Shown here: positions 15,890-21,726 of the stretch, piece by piece
Numbering within the stretch: position 1 is the stretch's first letter
How the letters are laid out: every line of letters starts with the position of its first letter
Assembly: GCA_904502015.1 (NCBI GenBank)
Contig: CAJGEA010000013.1
Location: forward strand, 1-21,726
Source of the DNA: an uncultured Clostridia bacterium
GTDB taxonomy: Bacteria > Bacillota > Clostridia > Oscillospirales > CAG-272
DNA: 21,726 nucleotides
Reading direction: 5' to 3'
Position numbers and translations under genes: made by a program
Notes under the pieces: model-generated
The model's database searches: none
What the model was told of the DNA's origin: nothing
Seen by the model: the letters and a program-made list of their open reading frames with translations, nothing else

Positions 15890-17296
15890 GTGAAAAGTAA
15901 GAAATTTGGGTTGTTCCTTTTCATTGTGCAGATCGTCGTTTGCCTTTCCCTTGTGGTATCGGCATCCGCTCTTGAATCCACCGATTCGATTGACGTTTCC
16001 TATTCGGCGGGGGCTGAGTCCCTCGCCGTGGGAACCGACGAAACTGTTACAGTGGAAATTTCCATTGACAAGAACGCAGGATTTACCTTCTCTATGATTG
16101 TCGTGACCTACGACGCCGAGAAGCTGACCTTTGATAAGGATGTGTACGAGGATTCTGTGTTTGCTGGCTCGATTTTTTTGAATGCCAGCAAGGGTAGCAT
16201 CATGATCTCCGTCGGCGATCTGTCCGAGGCGGTCAAGGATGGTGCACCCGTGTATGACAAAACCGGCTCCTTGGTCAAGCTCGTGTTCAACACGGCTGAG
16301 ACCGAGTTCGACTCCACCACTATCTCTGTTGTGGCGTCTTCCGGTAATACCATTCACCCCGGAATGGAAGATCTTTTCAGTGATCGTTACAACGTTACGG
16401 GTGATACCCTGACGCTGTACGGCCCCCTTCACCAGCACACCGCGGGTGAGTGGGTGATTGATGCCGAGTCCGACTGTGTCAACAAGGGCTCCAAGCATAA
16501 CAACTGCGTAGATTGCGGCGAGCTTCTCAATACCGAGGAGATCGCAGCCAAGGGTCATACCCCCGGCGAGTGGACTGAGGACAAGGCTCCTTCCTGCACT
16601 GAGGAAGGCTCCAAGCACCAGGTCTGCGCAGTCTGCACCGAGACAATCGCTACCGAGACCATCGAGAAGTCGGCTCACGGCACCGTGGTTGACGCAGCCG
16701 TGGCTGCTACCTGCACCGCAACCGGCCTGACCGAGGGCTCTCACTGCCCCGATTGTAACTTCGTTCATGTAGCTCAGGATGTTGTAGAGAAGATTGATCA
16801 TACCTACAACGAGGGCGTGGTAACCACCGCTCCCACCGCTGCTACCGAGGGTGTTAAGACCTTCACATGCACGGCTTGTCCCGAGTCCTACACCGAGAAG
16901 ATTGCTAAGCTTGCTCCTACCATGGTAGAAGCAGGCGATAAGTGGAACAAGACGATGGAGACTCTCCTTGTCTTCCGCACCGACGCTGCATTCGCAGATT
17001 TCACCGAGGTTCGCATCAACGGTACTGTTCTCGCTGCCGAGAATTACACCGTAACCGATGCGAGCGGCATCAAGGTTGAGCTTAAGCGCGAGTACCTTGA
17101 AACGCTGGAGATCGGTGAGTACAAGATCGAGGTTGCATCTGCAAGCGGTGCCGCTTCCGCAAACTTCCAGATTGAGGAAGTTCCCGTTGACGAGCCTGCT
17201 CCCAGTCTTCTGTGGCTGTGGATCGTGATCGCCGTTGTGGTGGTTGCAGGCGCAGGCGTTGCCGTATTCTTCGTAATCAAGAAGAAGAAGGCTTGA
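15890..17296 (+). CDS. Membrane-anchored cohesin-like protein with Cys repeats and X2-like module
   Basis: 468 residues, GTG start at 15890 set by GGAGG 8 bases upstream. Signal peptide about 1-28 (FLFIVQIVVCLSLVVSASA). Residues 30-183 form a cohesin-like module with the typical VTVEISI strand, the amphipathic repeat LVKLVFNT and DTLTLYG at its end. Residues about 184-340 carry four Cys units like those of the previous protein (CVDC, CAVC, CPDC, CTAC); the fourth lacks the leading Cys. Residues 345-430 resemble the X2 module of cellulosomal scaffoldins (NYTVTDASGIKVELKREYL). A transmembrane helix at 440-463 followed by KKKKA anchors it. The short gap implies an operon. Likely role: a cell-surface receptor presenting a cohesin to a dockerin partner. 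Interaction with its neighbour is inferred. Confidence 0.85.
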   Translation: MKSKKFGLFLFIVQIVVCLSLVVSASALESTDSIDVSYSAGAESLAVGTDETVTVEISIDKNAGFTFSMIVVTYDAEKLTFDKDVYEDSVFAGSIFLNASKGSIMISVGDLSEAVKDGAPVYDKTGSLVKLVFNTAETEFDSTTISVVASSGNTIHPGMEDLFSDRYNVTGDTLTLYGPLHQHTAGEWVIDAESDCVNKGSKHNNCVDCGELLNTEEIAAKGHTPGEWTEDKAPSCTEEGSKHQVCAVCTETIATETIEKSAHGTVVDAAVAATCTATGLTEGSHCPDCNFVHVAQDVVEKIDHTYNEGVVTTAPTAATEGVKTFTCTACPESYTEKIAKLAPTMVEAGDKWNKTMETLLVFRTDAAFADFTEVRINGTVLAAENYTVTDASGIKVELKREYLETLEIGEYKIEVASASGAASANFQIEEVPVDEPAPSLLWLWIVIAVVVVAGAGVAVFFVIKKKKA

Positions 17297-17355
17297 TTTG
17301 CCTAAGATCAAATAAGACCTGCCTTCACAGCTTGTGTCGGTAGATCAAACGAATC

Positions 17356-17394
17356 GTCCCCATGCCGAGCATTGCTTGGCATGGGGACTGTTTT
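17356..17394 (+). terminator. Terminator of the Cys-repeat/cohesin operon
   Basis: GTCCCCATGCC (17356-17366) pairs perfectly with GGCATGGGGAC (17378-17388), with inner AGC/GCT pairing, followed by TGTTTT. It lies 60 bp past the stop codon. Confidence 0.88.
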
Positions 17395-17427
17395 GTAGTA
17401 AGGTTCCGCTGCGGCAAAATAGGTATA

Positions 17428-17491
17428 GGGGCATCCCCCGTGCCCCGCCAAGCTTTTTCGTAAAGAAAGGCTTGGCTCAAAAAACTTTATC
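17428..17491 (+). repeat. Dispersed two-hairpin element, copy 2 (degenerate)
   Basis: GGGGCA...TGCCCC (17428-17446), then GCCAAGC...GCTTGGC (17447-17476), then TCAAAAAACTTT. The layout matches the copy at 5737 although the palindrome sequence differs, so only the architecture and the tail are conserved. Confidence 0.55.
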
Positions 17492-17507
17492 TGAATCTCT
17501 TTTGTTA

Positions 17508-17570
17508 AAGTTCTTTTGATTCAAATTTTTCTTTGGGAAAAAGCTTGATGGGGCTTGGGGTGAACCCCCA
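17508..17570 (-). repeat. Dispersed two-hairpin element, copy 3, facing copy 2
   Basis: On the minus strand: TGGGG...CCCCA (17570-17556), then AGCCCCA, then an imperfect palindrome (17548-17521), then a CAAAAGAACTTT tail. It points toward copy 2, so the two form a tail-to-tail pair between the cohesin operon terminator and the next gene. Confidence 0.45.
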
Positions 17571-17583
17571 TGAATGCCGCTTC

Positions 17584-17922
17584 TTACTTACGCCAACGGG
17601 CGTTGGGTTCCTTGGTGTTTTCGTCAGCGGTCACCTTGCCCGCGTCAGGATCCAGCATGGAAACCTCAGGCTCATGGGTTGCCGAGCCCGACGTGCCGGG
17701 CGTTGTGGCAGGAGTGGTGACGGGCGTGGTAACAGGCGTGGTAACGGGTGAGGTTACGGCGGGCTTTTGGCTGCCTGCCTCGGTGCCGTTCTCGTTACCG
17801 TTTGTCTTATTTCTGGTACACGCTATGCTAAACAGCATGATCGCGCTGAGCAGAATAGCATAGGCGACAACCCATGCGACTCCGCGCGTGCGCTTGGCTT
17901 GAATTTTCGGTTGTGCTTTCAT
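17584..17922 (-). CDS. Small membrane-anchored protein with TTP-repeat tail
   Basis: 112 residues. ATG at 17922; GAAAGG lies 12 bases upstream, a rather long spacing. A basic N terminus (MKAQPKIQAKRTRG) precedes one hydrophobic segment at about 15-34 (VAWVVAYAILLSAIMLFSIAC). The Cys at its end is not in a canonical lipobox. The rest is a Thr/Pro-rich low-complexity tail with PVTTPVTTPVTTPATTP encoded by imperfect 12-bp repeats, probably exposed outside the cell. No known family was recognised and no partner can be named. It is transcribed divergently from the papain-fold gene. Confidence 0.6.
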   Translation of the reverse strand: MKAQPKIQAKRTRGVAWVVAYAILLSAIMLFSIACTRNKTNGNENGTEAGSQKPAVTSPVTTPVTTPVTTPATTPGTSGSATHEPEVSMLDPDAGKVTADENTKEPNARWRK

Positions 17923-18154
17923 TGTATGACCATACCTTTCGTGAATGCGTCGTAAATGCGTTCCGAAGTGTTGCGCTTCGGGCGAGCGCCTTTTTGGCGG
18001 CTCTGTGGATAGTATGCACCGTGCGGGAATGGATAGCCGAGGAAAAATTTGAAAAGTTAGAAAAGACGGGTTTGATATTGGGGCTGTGTCGCATCCGTAT
18101 CGTGGCTTTTCCGTTCATTATGACGCAATAGGCTGCGACAAAAAATGAATTTTC

Positions 18155-18183
18155 TTGACATCTTTGCCGTTTTGTGCTATAAT
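18155..18183 (+). promoter_or_regulatory. Promoter of the YiiX-like gene
   Basis: Both boxes are perfect: TTGACA (18155-18160), 17-bp spacer, TATAAT (18178-18183), with TGC extended -10. The rest of the roughly 300-bp divergent spacer (17923-18218) shows no supportable gene. Confidence 0.88.
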
Positions 18184-18218
18184 ACTTGTGGATTGTATCT
18201 TTGAATGGAGGTGAGCGC

Positions 18219-18836
18219 GTGCGACCCGTAACCAGCGATTTGTCGGTGAGCGGCACGCAGCCGTACAATGGCCATGAAGGTTCCGACGGATGCAAGATTT
18301 ACGTAGTGGTTAGCCAAACGGGTACGATTTTGTCCCGTTTTCTTAAGCTGGTGACGCGCGCGCCTTACAATCACGTGTCCCTTGCGCTCTCACGCGACCT
18401 GCAGACCATGTATTCCTTTGGCCGAGTGAATCCCTACAATCCCTTTTTGGGTGGATTTGTTCGGGAGTCCCCGTCCTATGGTACGTTCAAACGATTTTCG
18501 CAAACGACCGTGATGGTGTTGGAACTCGCGGTATCGGCTGAGGTGTACGAGCGCATTCGCTGCCGTCTGGCTGAGATGCTGGCCGAGCAGAAAAAATATC
18601 ATTATAATTACATTGGCCTTGGCCTCGCCGCGTTCCACATTCGCTGGCAGCAAAAATACCGTTTTTACTGCTCGGAATTTGTCAAGGATATTCTGCAATC
18701 CTGTCGGGTGTCCGGGGCAGAGTGCTTGCGTGGAATTCCCCGGCCGATTCATTTTTTGGAATTGCCCTACACGTGCATCTATACGGGCAAGCTCTCGGAT
18801 TACAGCCCGTCCTTTCCTGAACAGCCCGCGCTTTGA
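18219..18836 (+). CDS. Permuted NlpC/P60 (YiiX-like) papain-fold protein
   Basis: 205 residues. GTG at 18219 is placed 7 bases after GGAGGTGAG; the in-frame TTG at 18186 is almost on the -10 box and cannot be the start. In this superfamily the catalytic His comes first and the Cys later. Here His52 lies in APYNHVSLAL and Cys151 in FYCSEFV, in that order, and YSFGR and GGFVRE are also typical of clostridial members. No signal peptide is visible. Relatives are thought to cleave amide or lipid-linked bonds, but the substrate here is unknown. The gene has its own promoter and a very strong terminator, so it is probably monocistronic. Confidence 0.75.
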   Translation: MRPVTSDLSVSGTQPYNGHEGSDGCKIYVVVSQTGTILSRFLKLVTRAPYNHVSLALSRDLQTMYSFGRVNPYNPFLGGFVRESPSYGTFKRFSQTTVMVLELAVSAEVYERIRCRLAEMLAEQKKYHYNYIGLGLAAFHIRWQQKYRFYCSEFVKDILQSCRVSGAECLRGIPRPIHFLELPYTCIYTGKLSDYSPSFPEQPAL

Positions 18837-18873
18837 ACGGGAGGCTTCGATGGGAGGCGATATGCGGAACTGC

Positions 18874-18940
18874 CTGTGGAAAACTCGGAATCCTCTGCCA
18901 AGCGCAGAGGATTCCGAGTTTTCCACAGCCCTTTTCTCTT
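18874..18940 (+). terminator. Terminator with a perfect 25-bp stem
   Basis: A 25-bp perfect inverted repeat (18874-18898 with 18904-18928, loop CAAGC) is followed by a T-rich run. It ends the YiiX-like gene. Both arms contain a TGTGGAAAA/TTTTCCACA sequence resembling a DnaA box. Confidence 0.9.
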
Positions 18941-19003
18941 TTTTTCGCCGATCCGTGTCCCAAAAGCCTTGATTTACCAATGAAACACCCTTGTGCAAAG
19001 AAT

Positions 19004-19036
19004 ATTTCCACAAGGTTATCCACATACTGTGGAAAA
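19004..19036. promoter_or_regulatory. Cluster of three evenly spaced DnaA-box sequences
   Basis: ATTTCCACA (19004-19012), TTATCCACA (19016-19024, the exact consensus) and inverted TGTGGAAAA (19028-19036) are each separated by 3 bp, so they start every 12 bp. Two further TTTTCCACA-type boxes sit in the terminator arms upstream. dnaA, dnaN and rpmH are not in the window, so an origin is not claimed; a DnaA-controlled or DnaA-titrating site is equally possible. Confidence 0.65.
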
Positions 19037-19132
19037 GTTTGGCTGAAAAACGTGCAAAATTTTTAGGCGGTAGCGCGTGCGTATTGGACGCCCGTTCAGT
19101 TGAAGCGTGGGCATATAATACAAAACATGCCG

Positions 19133-19156
19133 GTTGTCATTGTGCAATATGACAAC
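19133..19156. promoter_or_regulatory. Operator-like inverted repeat upstream of the HPr-like gene
   Basis: GTTGTCAT (19133-19140) and ATGACAAC (19149-19156) are a perfect 8-bp inverted repeat with an 8-bp spacer, about 40 bp upstream of the -35 box. The size fits a dimeric repressor or activator site; the regulator is unknown. Confidence 0.5.
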
Positions 19157-19198
19157 TGCTGTGCGACGGCTATTTGATAACTTCGGTACAGTTGCCTA

Positions 19199-19227
19199 TT
19201 GCATTTGGAAGGCTTTTCCGATATAAT
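19199..19227 (+). promoter_or_regulatory. Promoter of the HPr-like gene
   Basis: TTGCAT (19199-19204), 17-bp spacer and TATAAT (19222-19227). The transcript would begin near 19234 and carry a leader of about 110 nt. Confidence 0.82.
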
Positions 19228-19260
19228 GAACATGTAGAATCAACGAGGGTATGTCGGCAC

Positions 19261-19329
19261 GCACCGCAGGGCGGTGCCACCGATTCCAAATAACAACATA
19301 CAACTGCCATGAGGCAGCCGCGATGCGGC
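19261..19329 (+). promoter_or_regulatory. Structured leader of the HPr-like gene
   Basis: Three short hairpins occur in a row: GCACCGC-AGG-GCGGTGC (19261-19277), CTGCC-ATGA-GGCAG (19304-19317) and CCGC-GAT-GCGG (19318-19328), the last ending just before the ribosome site GAAAGGAAG. The general plan resembles the leader of the first lipoprotein gene. No known riboswitch was recognised. Confidence 0.4.
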
Positions 19330-19344
19330 AGAAAGGAAGTTCAG

Positions 19345-19578
19345 ATGAAGGAAGTTCTTATCAAACTCAATGAGATCAACGACGTATACACCCTGGTCAA
19401 CACCCTGGTCGGTTACGACGGCGACGTGGATCTGGTGTCCGGCCGCTACATGGTTGACGGCAAGTCGCTGCTCGGTATTTTCAGCCTGGATCTTCGCCAG
19501 CCCGTCAGAATGATCATTCACGACGAGGACAAGGTGGACGAGCTGCTGGAAAAGCTTGCCGACATGATCGTTGCGTAA
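19345..19578 (+). CDS. HPr-like protein lacking the phosphorylatable histidine
   Basis: 77 residues; ATG at 19345 with AAAGGAAG upstream. The fold is that of the PTS phosphocarrier HPr: VDLVSGRYMVDGKSLLGIFSLDL matches the HPr segment around Ser46 (vdaKSilglm), and the length is right. The N-terminal active-site motif with His15 (GLHARPA) is absent, the region reading LNEINDVYTLVNTLVGY. So it cannot accept phosphate from enzyme I; a Crh-like regulatory role through the Ser46-equivalent (Ser in GKSLLG) is possible. It has a promoter and terminator of its own and is therefore monocistronic. Confidence 0.8.
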   Translation: MKEVLIKLNEINDVYTLVNTLVGYDGDVDLVSGRYMVDGKSLLGIFSLDLRQPVRMIIHDEDKVDELLEKLADMIVA

Positions 19579-19589
19579 TTTTTGATTTC

Positions 19590-19631
19590 AAAAACGACCG
19601 CCGACCCATTACGGGTCGGCGGTCGTTTTTT
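19590..19631. terminator. Bidirectional terminator between HPr-like and rhamnosidase genes
   Basis: AAAAACGACCGCCGACCC (19590-19607) pairs perfectly with 19613-19630 around an ATTAC loop: an 18-bp stem with A and T runs at its two ends. It can end both convergent transcripts. Confidence 0.92.
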
Positions 19632-19640
19632 GTTTCCGGA

Positions 19641-21323
19641 TCAACGGACGATCTCGATGCCGTCGGGGGCTTCGACGTTGACGGCGGTGTTGCCGTCGGC
19701 ATCCTTGTAAGCAAAGACGCGGATCACGCCGAGGGGTGTGGGGTAGGTGCCCTTTGCCCAATCCAGCCAAGCCAGCTCGGGCTTAACCTCATACTTGCCG
19801 GGAGCCAGATTGCGGATACCCAGCACGTAGTTGGAGAGGTAGGGGCAGGGGCCGGAAGCCCAACCGTGGCAGAGGGAATGACGGAACTTGATGTAGCAGT
19901 AGTTGCCGTAGTCGCCGTGAATGTCAATCTTGCCCTCGGGCACGATCTCGTCGATGCGGCCCGCGTTCTCCATCCACTTGAGGTCAAAGTCCTCCCAGAA
20001 GGTGGTGGCACCCATGTCCAGCATGCCGCCCCAGTATTCCTTCATGTCGTTGAGCGCGCCGCCGAAGTCGCCTGCCATAGCCTTGGCGGCGAGGATGTAG
20101 TAGCCGAAGAAGGTGGAGTAGCCGTGACCGCCGCCGGGAATCATGACTCTCTCGTTGATTTCGGTAGGATCAGCAAGACCCGACAGCACCATCAGCGCGT
20201 TCGCCTGCTTGGCGGCGGTGGGGGCAGGGACGTGCTTCTTCATGCGCTCGGCGGATGCGTCGCAAAGAGCGGCGGTCTCGTCTTCGCCCAGCTCGCGGAG
20301 CAGGTAAGCGCCGTTGTCCAGCGCCAGCTTCAAAAGGCCCTGGAAGCCCACGTGCTTGGCTACGGGATCGTCATTGGTGGGCCAGTCAAGGAGGCGGGTT
20401 TCGGGCAGACACTCGCCGCCGTCCTCGTCCACAAAGGTGGAGAGCAGCGCCATGAGTCCGCGGAGATAGTCTCTCTGCTCCTCCAGATAGGCTTTGTCGC
20501 CGAAGGCGCGATACCAGTCGCAGTGGATCAGAAGCCACCAGATGGAGTAGGCGGAAATGCCGTTCATCCATGCGCCCACGGGGGTTTCGTCGCGGACGAC
20601 GTCGAGGGAGCGGGGCACGATATCGTTGTAGCCGAAGGTGGCGAGGATGGTGTTGACCTCGGTGTGCATATCACCGATCCAGACCAGACGGTCGCGCTTG
20701 ATGCCGTCCCACAGGTACTCCTGCATATTGACGTGGGCGGTGTAGGCAGCGGTGTTCCAGATACGGGTGAGCTTTTCGTCCGAGCAATCGAACGAGCCGA
20801 TATAATCCAGATCGAGATAGGTCATAACACCCTGCACGGCCTTGAGCTGAACCATGGTGTTTTCGCCCAGCAGCTCGATGCAGACAAAGCGGAAGCCCGA
20901 CTCGTTGGTCTCGTTAGCCGAGTAGAAGCCCACGTTCCACACGCGGTCGCGGATGGCGTGGTCGTTGGTGGTGTTTTTCACGCCGATGGGGGTGATGGCC
21001 TCCATGACCGACTCGCCTGTGCGGACGATGATGTCGGCGCGGTTGTTCGGGCCGTTGACACCCCAGATCATGACGCGGACGCTGCCGGGGAACTCGTGAC
21101 CGTAGTCCAGCACGATCTTGGCGTTGGGCTTGCCGGGCTCGTTGCGGAGGATGCAGCTCTCTCCGGGGACGAGGGTGATCTGGTTGGAGCGCTCCTGCAG
21201 CAGCGACTCGGCGCCGCTGACTTCGCCCTCAGTCAGCACCACGCGCTTGGGCGCAAGGTAGCGGCGGGTACGGGGATCGGTGGTGGAGCTGTTCAGTGAT
21301 TGAAATTTCTCATTGACTTTCAT
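19641..21323 (-). CDS. Intracellular alpha-L-rhamnosidase-like protein (GH78-related)
   Basis: 560 residues; ATG at 21323 with AGGAGA upstream. There is no signal peptide, so it acts in the cytoplasm on imported oligosaccharides or glycosides. An N-terminal beta-sandwich (about 1-175) is followed by an alpha/alpha-barrel: WDGIKRDRLVWIGDMHTE at 205-222, TTFWEDFDLKW at 440-450 with a possible catalytic Glu444, and HGWASGPCPYLSNYVLGI at 487-503, all features of GH78 relatives. A C-terminal beta domain follows. Canonical GH78 reads RDERLGW here; the Glu is missing, as KRDR. The protein is short for the family, which often exceeds 850 residues with extra carbohydrate-binding domains. It is transcribed alone. 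Rhamnoside cleavage is inferred from family. Confidence 0.8.
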   Translation of the reverse strand: MKVNEKFQSLNSSTTDPRTRRYLAPKRVVLTEGEVSGAESLLQERSNQITLVPGESCILRNEPGKPNAKIVLDYGHEFPGSVRVMIWGVNGPNNRADIIVRTGESVMEAITPIGVKNTTNDHAIRDRVWNVGFYSANETNESGFRFVCIELLGENTMVQLKAVQGVMTYLDLDYIGSFDCSDEKLTRIWNTAAYTAHVNMQEYLWDGIKRDRLVWIGDMHTEVNTILATFGYNDIVPRSLDVVRDETPVGAWMNGISAYSIWWLLIHCDWYRAFGDKAYLEEQRDYLRGLMALLSTFVDEDGGECLPETRLLDWPTNDDPVAKHVGFQGLLKLALDNGAYLLRELGEDETAALCDASAERMKKHVPAPTAAKQANALMVLSGLADPTEINERVMIPGGGHGYSTFFGYYILAAKAMAGDFGGALNDMKEYWGGMLDMGATTFWEDFDLKWMENAGRIDEIVPEGKIDIHGDYGNYCYIKFRHSLCHGWASGPCPYLSNYVLGIRNLAPGKYEVKPELAWLDWAKGTYPTPLGVIRVFAYKDADGNTAVNVEAPDGIEIVR

Positions 21324-21387
21324 GGGAATTTCTCCTGTTTATCCGAATTTTTTTGTTTCATAGTATGGACGGTGGCCGTCTTCTCGA

Positions 21388-21399
21388 ACAGCGCGCTGT
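21388..21399. promoter_or_regulatory. 12-bp palindrome near the rhamnosidase transcription start
   Basis: ACAGCGCGCTGT is a perfect palindrome located just downstream of the -10 box on the minus strand, overlapping the expected start of transcription. A repressor bound there would block the promoter, so it is a candidate sugar-responsive operator. Confidence 0.5.
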
Positions 21400-21407
21400 C
21401 TTTTTGT

Positions 21408-21436
21408 ATTATACCATATTGAGTGCAAATTTTCAA
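21408..21436 (-). promoter_or_regulatory. Promoter of the rhamnosidase-like gene
   Basis: Minus strand: TTGAAA (21436-21431), 17-bp spacer, TATAAT (21413-21408), preceded by TGG (extended -10). The leader to the ATG is about 80 nt. Confidence 0.8.
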
Positions 21437-21496
21437 GATGATTTTGGTATTTTTTACAAGGCAGTGCTGAAAAGGCAAACAATTTTTAGTAACTGT

Positions 21497-21602
21497 TTTT
21501 CAAATTTGGATTTGTGCCTGCGGCACAGCTTTGGCTCGGAGATGGTTGCCACGCGCCGACCATCTCCCCCGAGGGAAAAGTGGTTTTCAAATTTGGATTT
21601 GT
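21497..21602. repeat. 19-bp direct repeats framing hairpins
   Basis: TTTTCAAATTTGGATTTGT occurs at 21497-21515 and again at 21584-21602. Between the copies are the hairpins GTGCC-TGC-GGCAC (21514-21526) and GGAGATGGT...ACCATCTCC (21538-21567). The second copy runs straight into the dispersed element at 21606, which suggests a composite repeat array. Confidence 0.7.
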
Positions 21603-21605
21603 AGA

Positions 21606-21720
21606 GCAGGGGCGTTGCCCCTGCACCCCACCAGAACCCTTTTTGAAAACCTCCTCACTTCGTTCGGTGCGAATTTGCCTTCAGCAAATATCGCGAAGGG
21701 TTCTGGACTCCCAAAAACCT
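21606..21720 (+). repeat. Dispersed two-hairpin element, copy 4, with internal insert
   Basis: GCAGGGGC-GTT-GCCCCTGC (21606-21624), then ACCCCA, then an 11-bp inverted repeat (CCAGAACCCTT at 21631-21641 with AAGGGTTCTGG at 21696-21706), then ACTCCCAAAAACCTT. The large loop holds further small palindromes such as ATTTGC-CTTCA-GCAAAT. The tail matches the copy at 5737. The element may continue past the window edge. Confidence 0.75.
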
Positions 21721-21726
21721 TAAAAA

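Noticed and set aside
17874..18131. 85-residue plus-strand frame in the divergent spacer before the papain-fold gene
   Set aside because: It starts inside the opposite-strand small membrane gene, has no ribosome site, and ends just before a strong promoter; more likely untranslated spacer.
18874..19230. Chromosomal origin of replication
   Set aside because: DnaA boxes are present and regularly spaced, but no dnaA, dnaN or rpmH, no evident DNA-unwinding repeat, and no skew data. It is kept as a DnaA-box cluster only.
21497..21602. CRISPR array
   Set aside because: There are only two copies of the 19-bp repeat, the spacing is 68 bp and the interval is filled with hairpins; no cas gene is present.

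Overview
The window looks like chromosomal DNA of a Gram-positive, anaerobic Clostridia-type bacterium, probably a gut Oscillospirales or close relative. The reasons are strong AGGAGG-type ribosome sites, sigma-A promoters with 17-bp spacers, lipobox lipoproteins with Thr/Glu-rich linkers, a DUF4364 protein next to a cytidylate-kinase-like protein, and cohesin, dockerin and X2-type surface modules. No rRNA, tRNA, insertion sequence, phage gene or CRISPR array was seen. The genus assignment is inference; the gene content is read from the sequence.

Left part (1-6668): an upstream terminator and a leader with three hairpins precede a likely four-gene cluster. It encodes two tandem paralogous lipoproteins (FG-GAP/VCBS-like repeats followed by a glycosidase-like beta-propeller), a PHP-domain phosphoesterase and a TIM-barrel sugar isomerase/epimerase, and it ends in a strong terminator. 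The cluster resembles a carbohydrate-handling unit. A palindromic dispersed repeat lies between the PHP and isomerase genes.

Middle (6669-11571): a five-helix membrane protein with a lipase-type alpha/beta-hydrolase domain converges on homoserine dehydrogenase (hom) and a downstream membrane protein. Divergent from hom are a DUF4364 winged-helix protein and a cytidylate-kinase-like P-loop protein. Then comes about 650 bp without a gene, holding a GC-rich stretch with a 42-bp cruciform and two strong promoters.

Centre-right (12226-17394): the most distinctive locus. A 1212-residue secreted protein with about 20 cysteine-rich repeats ends in a cohesin-like and a dockerin-like module. It is followed 25 bp later by a GTG-started, membrane-anchored protein with a cohesin-like module, four of the same Cys repeats, an X2-like module and a C-terminal transmembrane anchor. 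Together they look like a small cellulosome-style surface assembly with no catalytic domain.

Right (17395-21726): a pair of facing palindromic repeats, a small TTP-rich membrane protein, a permuted NlpC/P60 (YiiX-like) papain-fold protein, a DnaA-box cluster with regular spacing, an HPr-like protein without the phosphorylatable histidine, an intracellular GH78-like alpha-L-rhamnosidase relative, and a terminal gene-free stretch made of hairpins and direct repeats.
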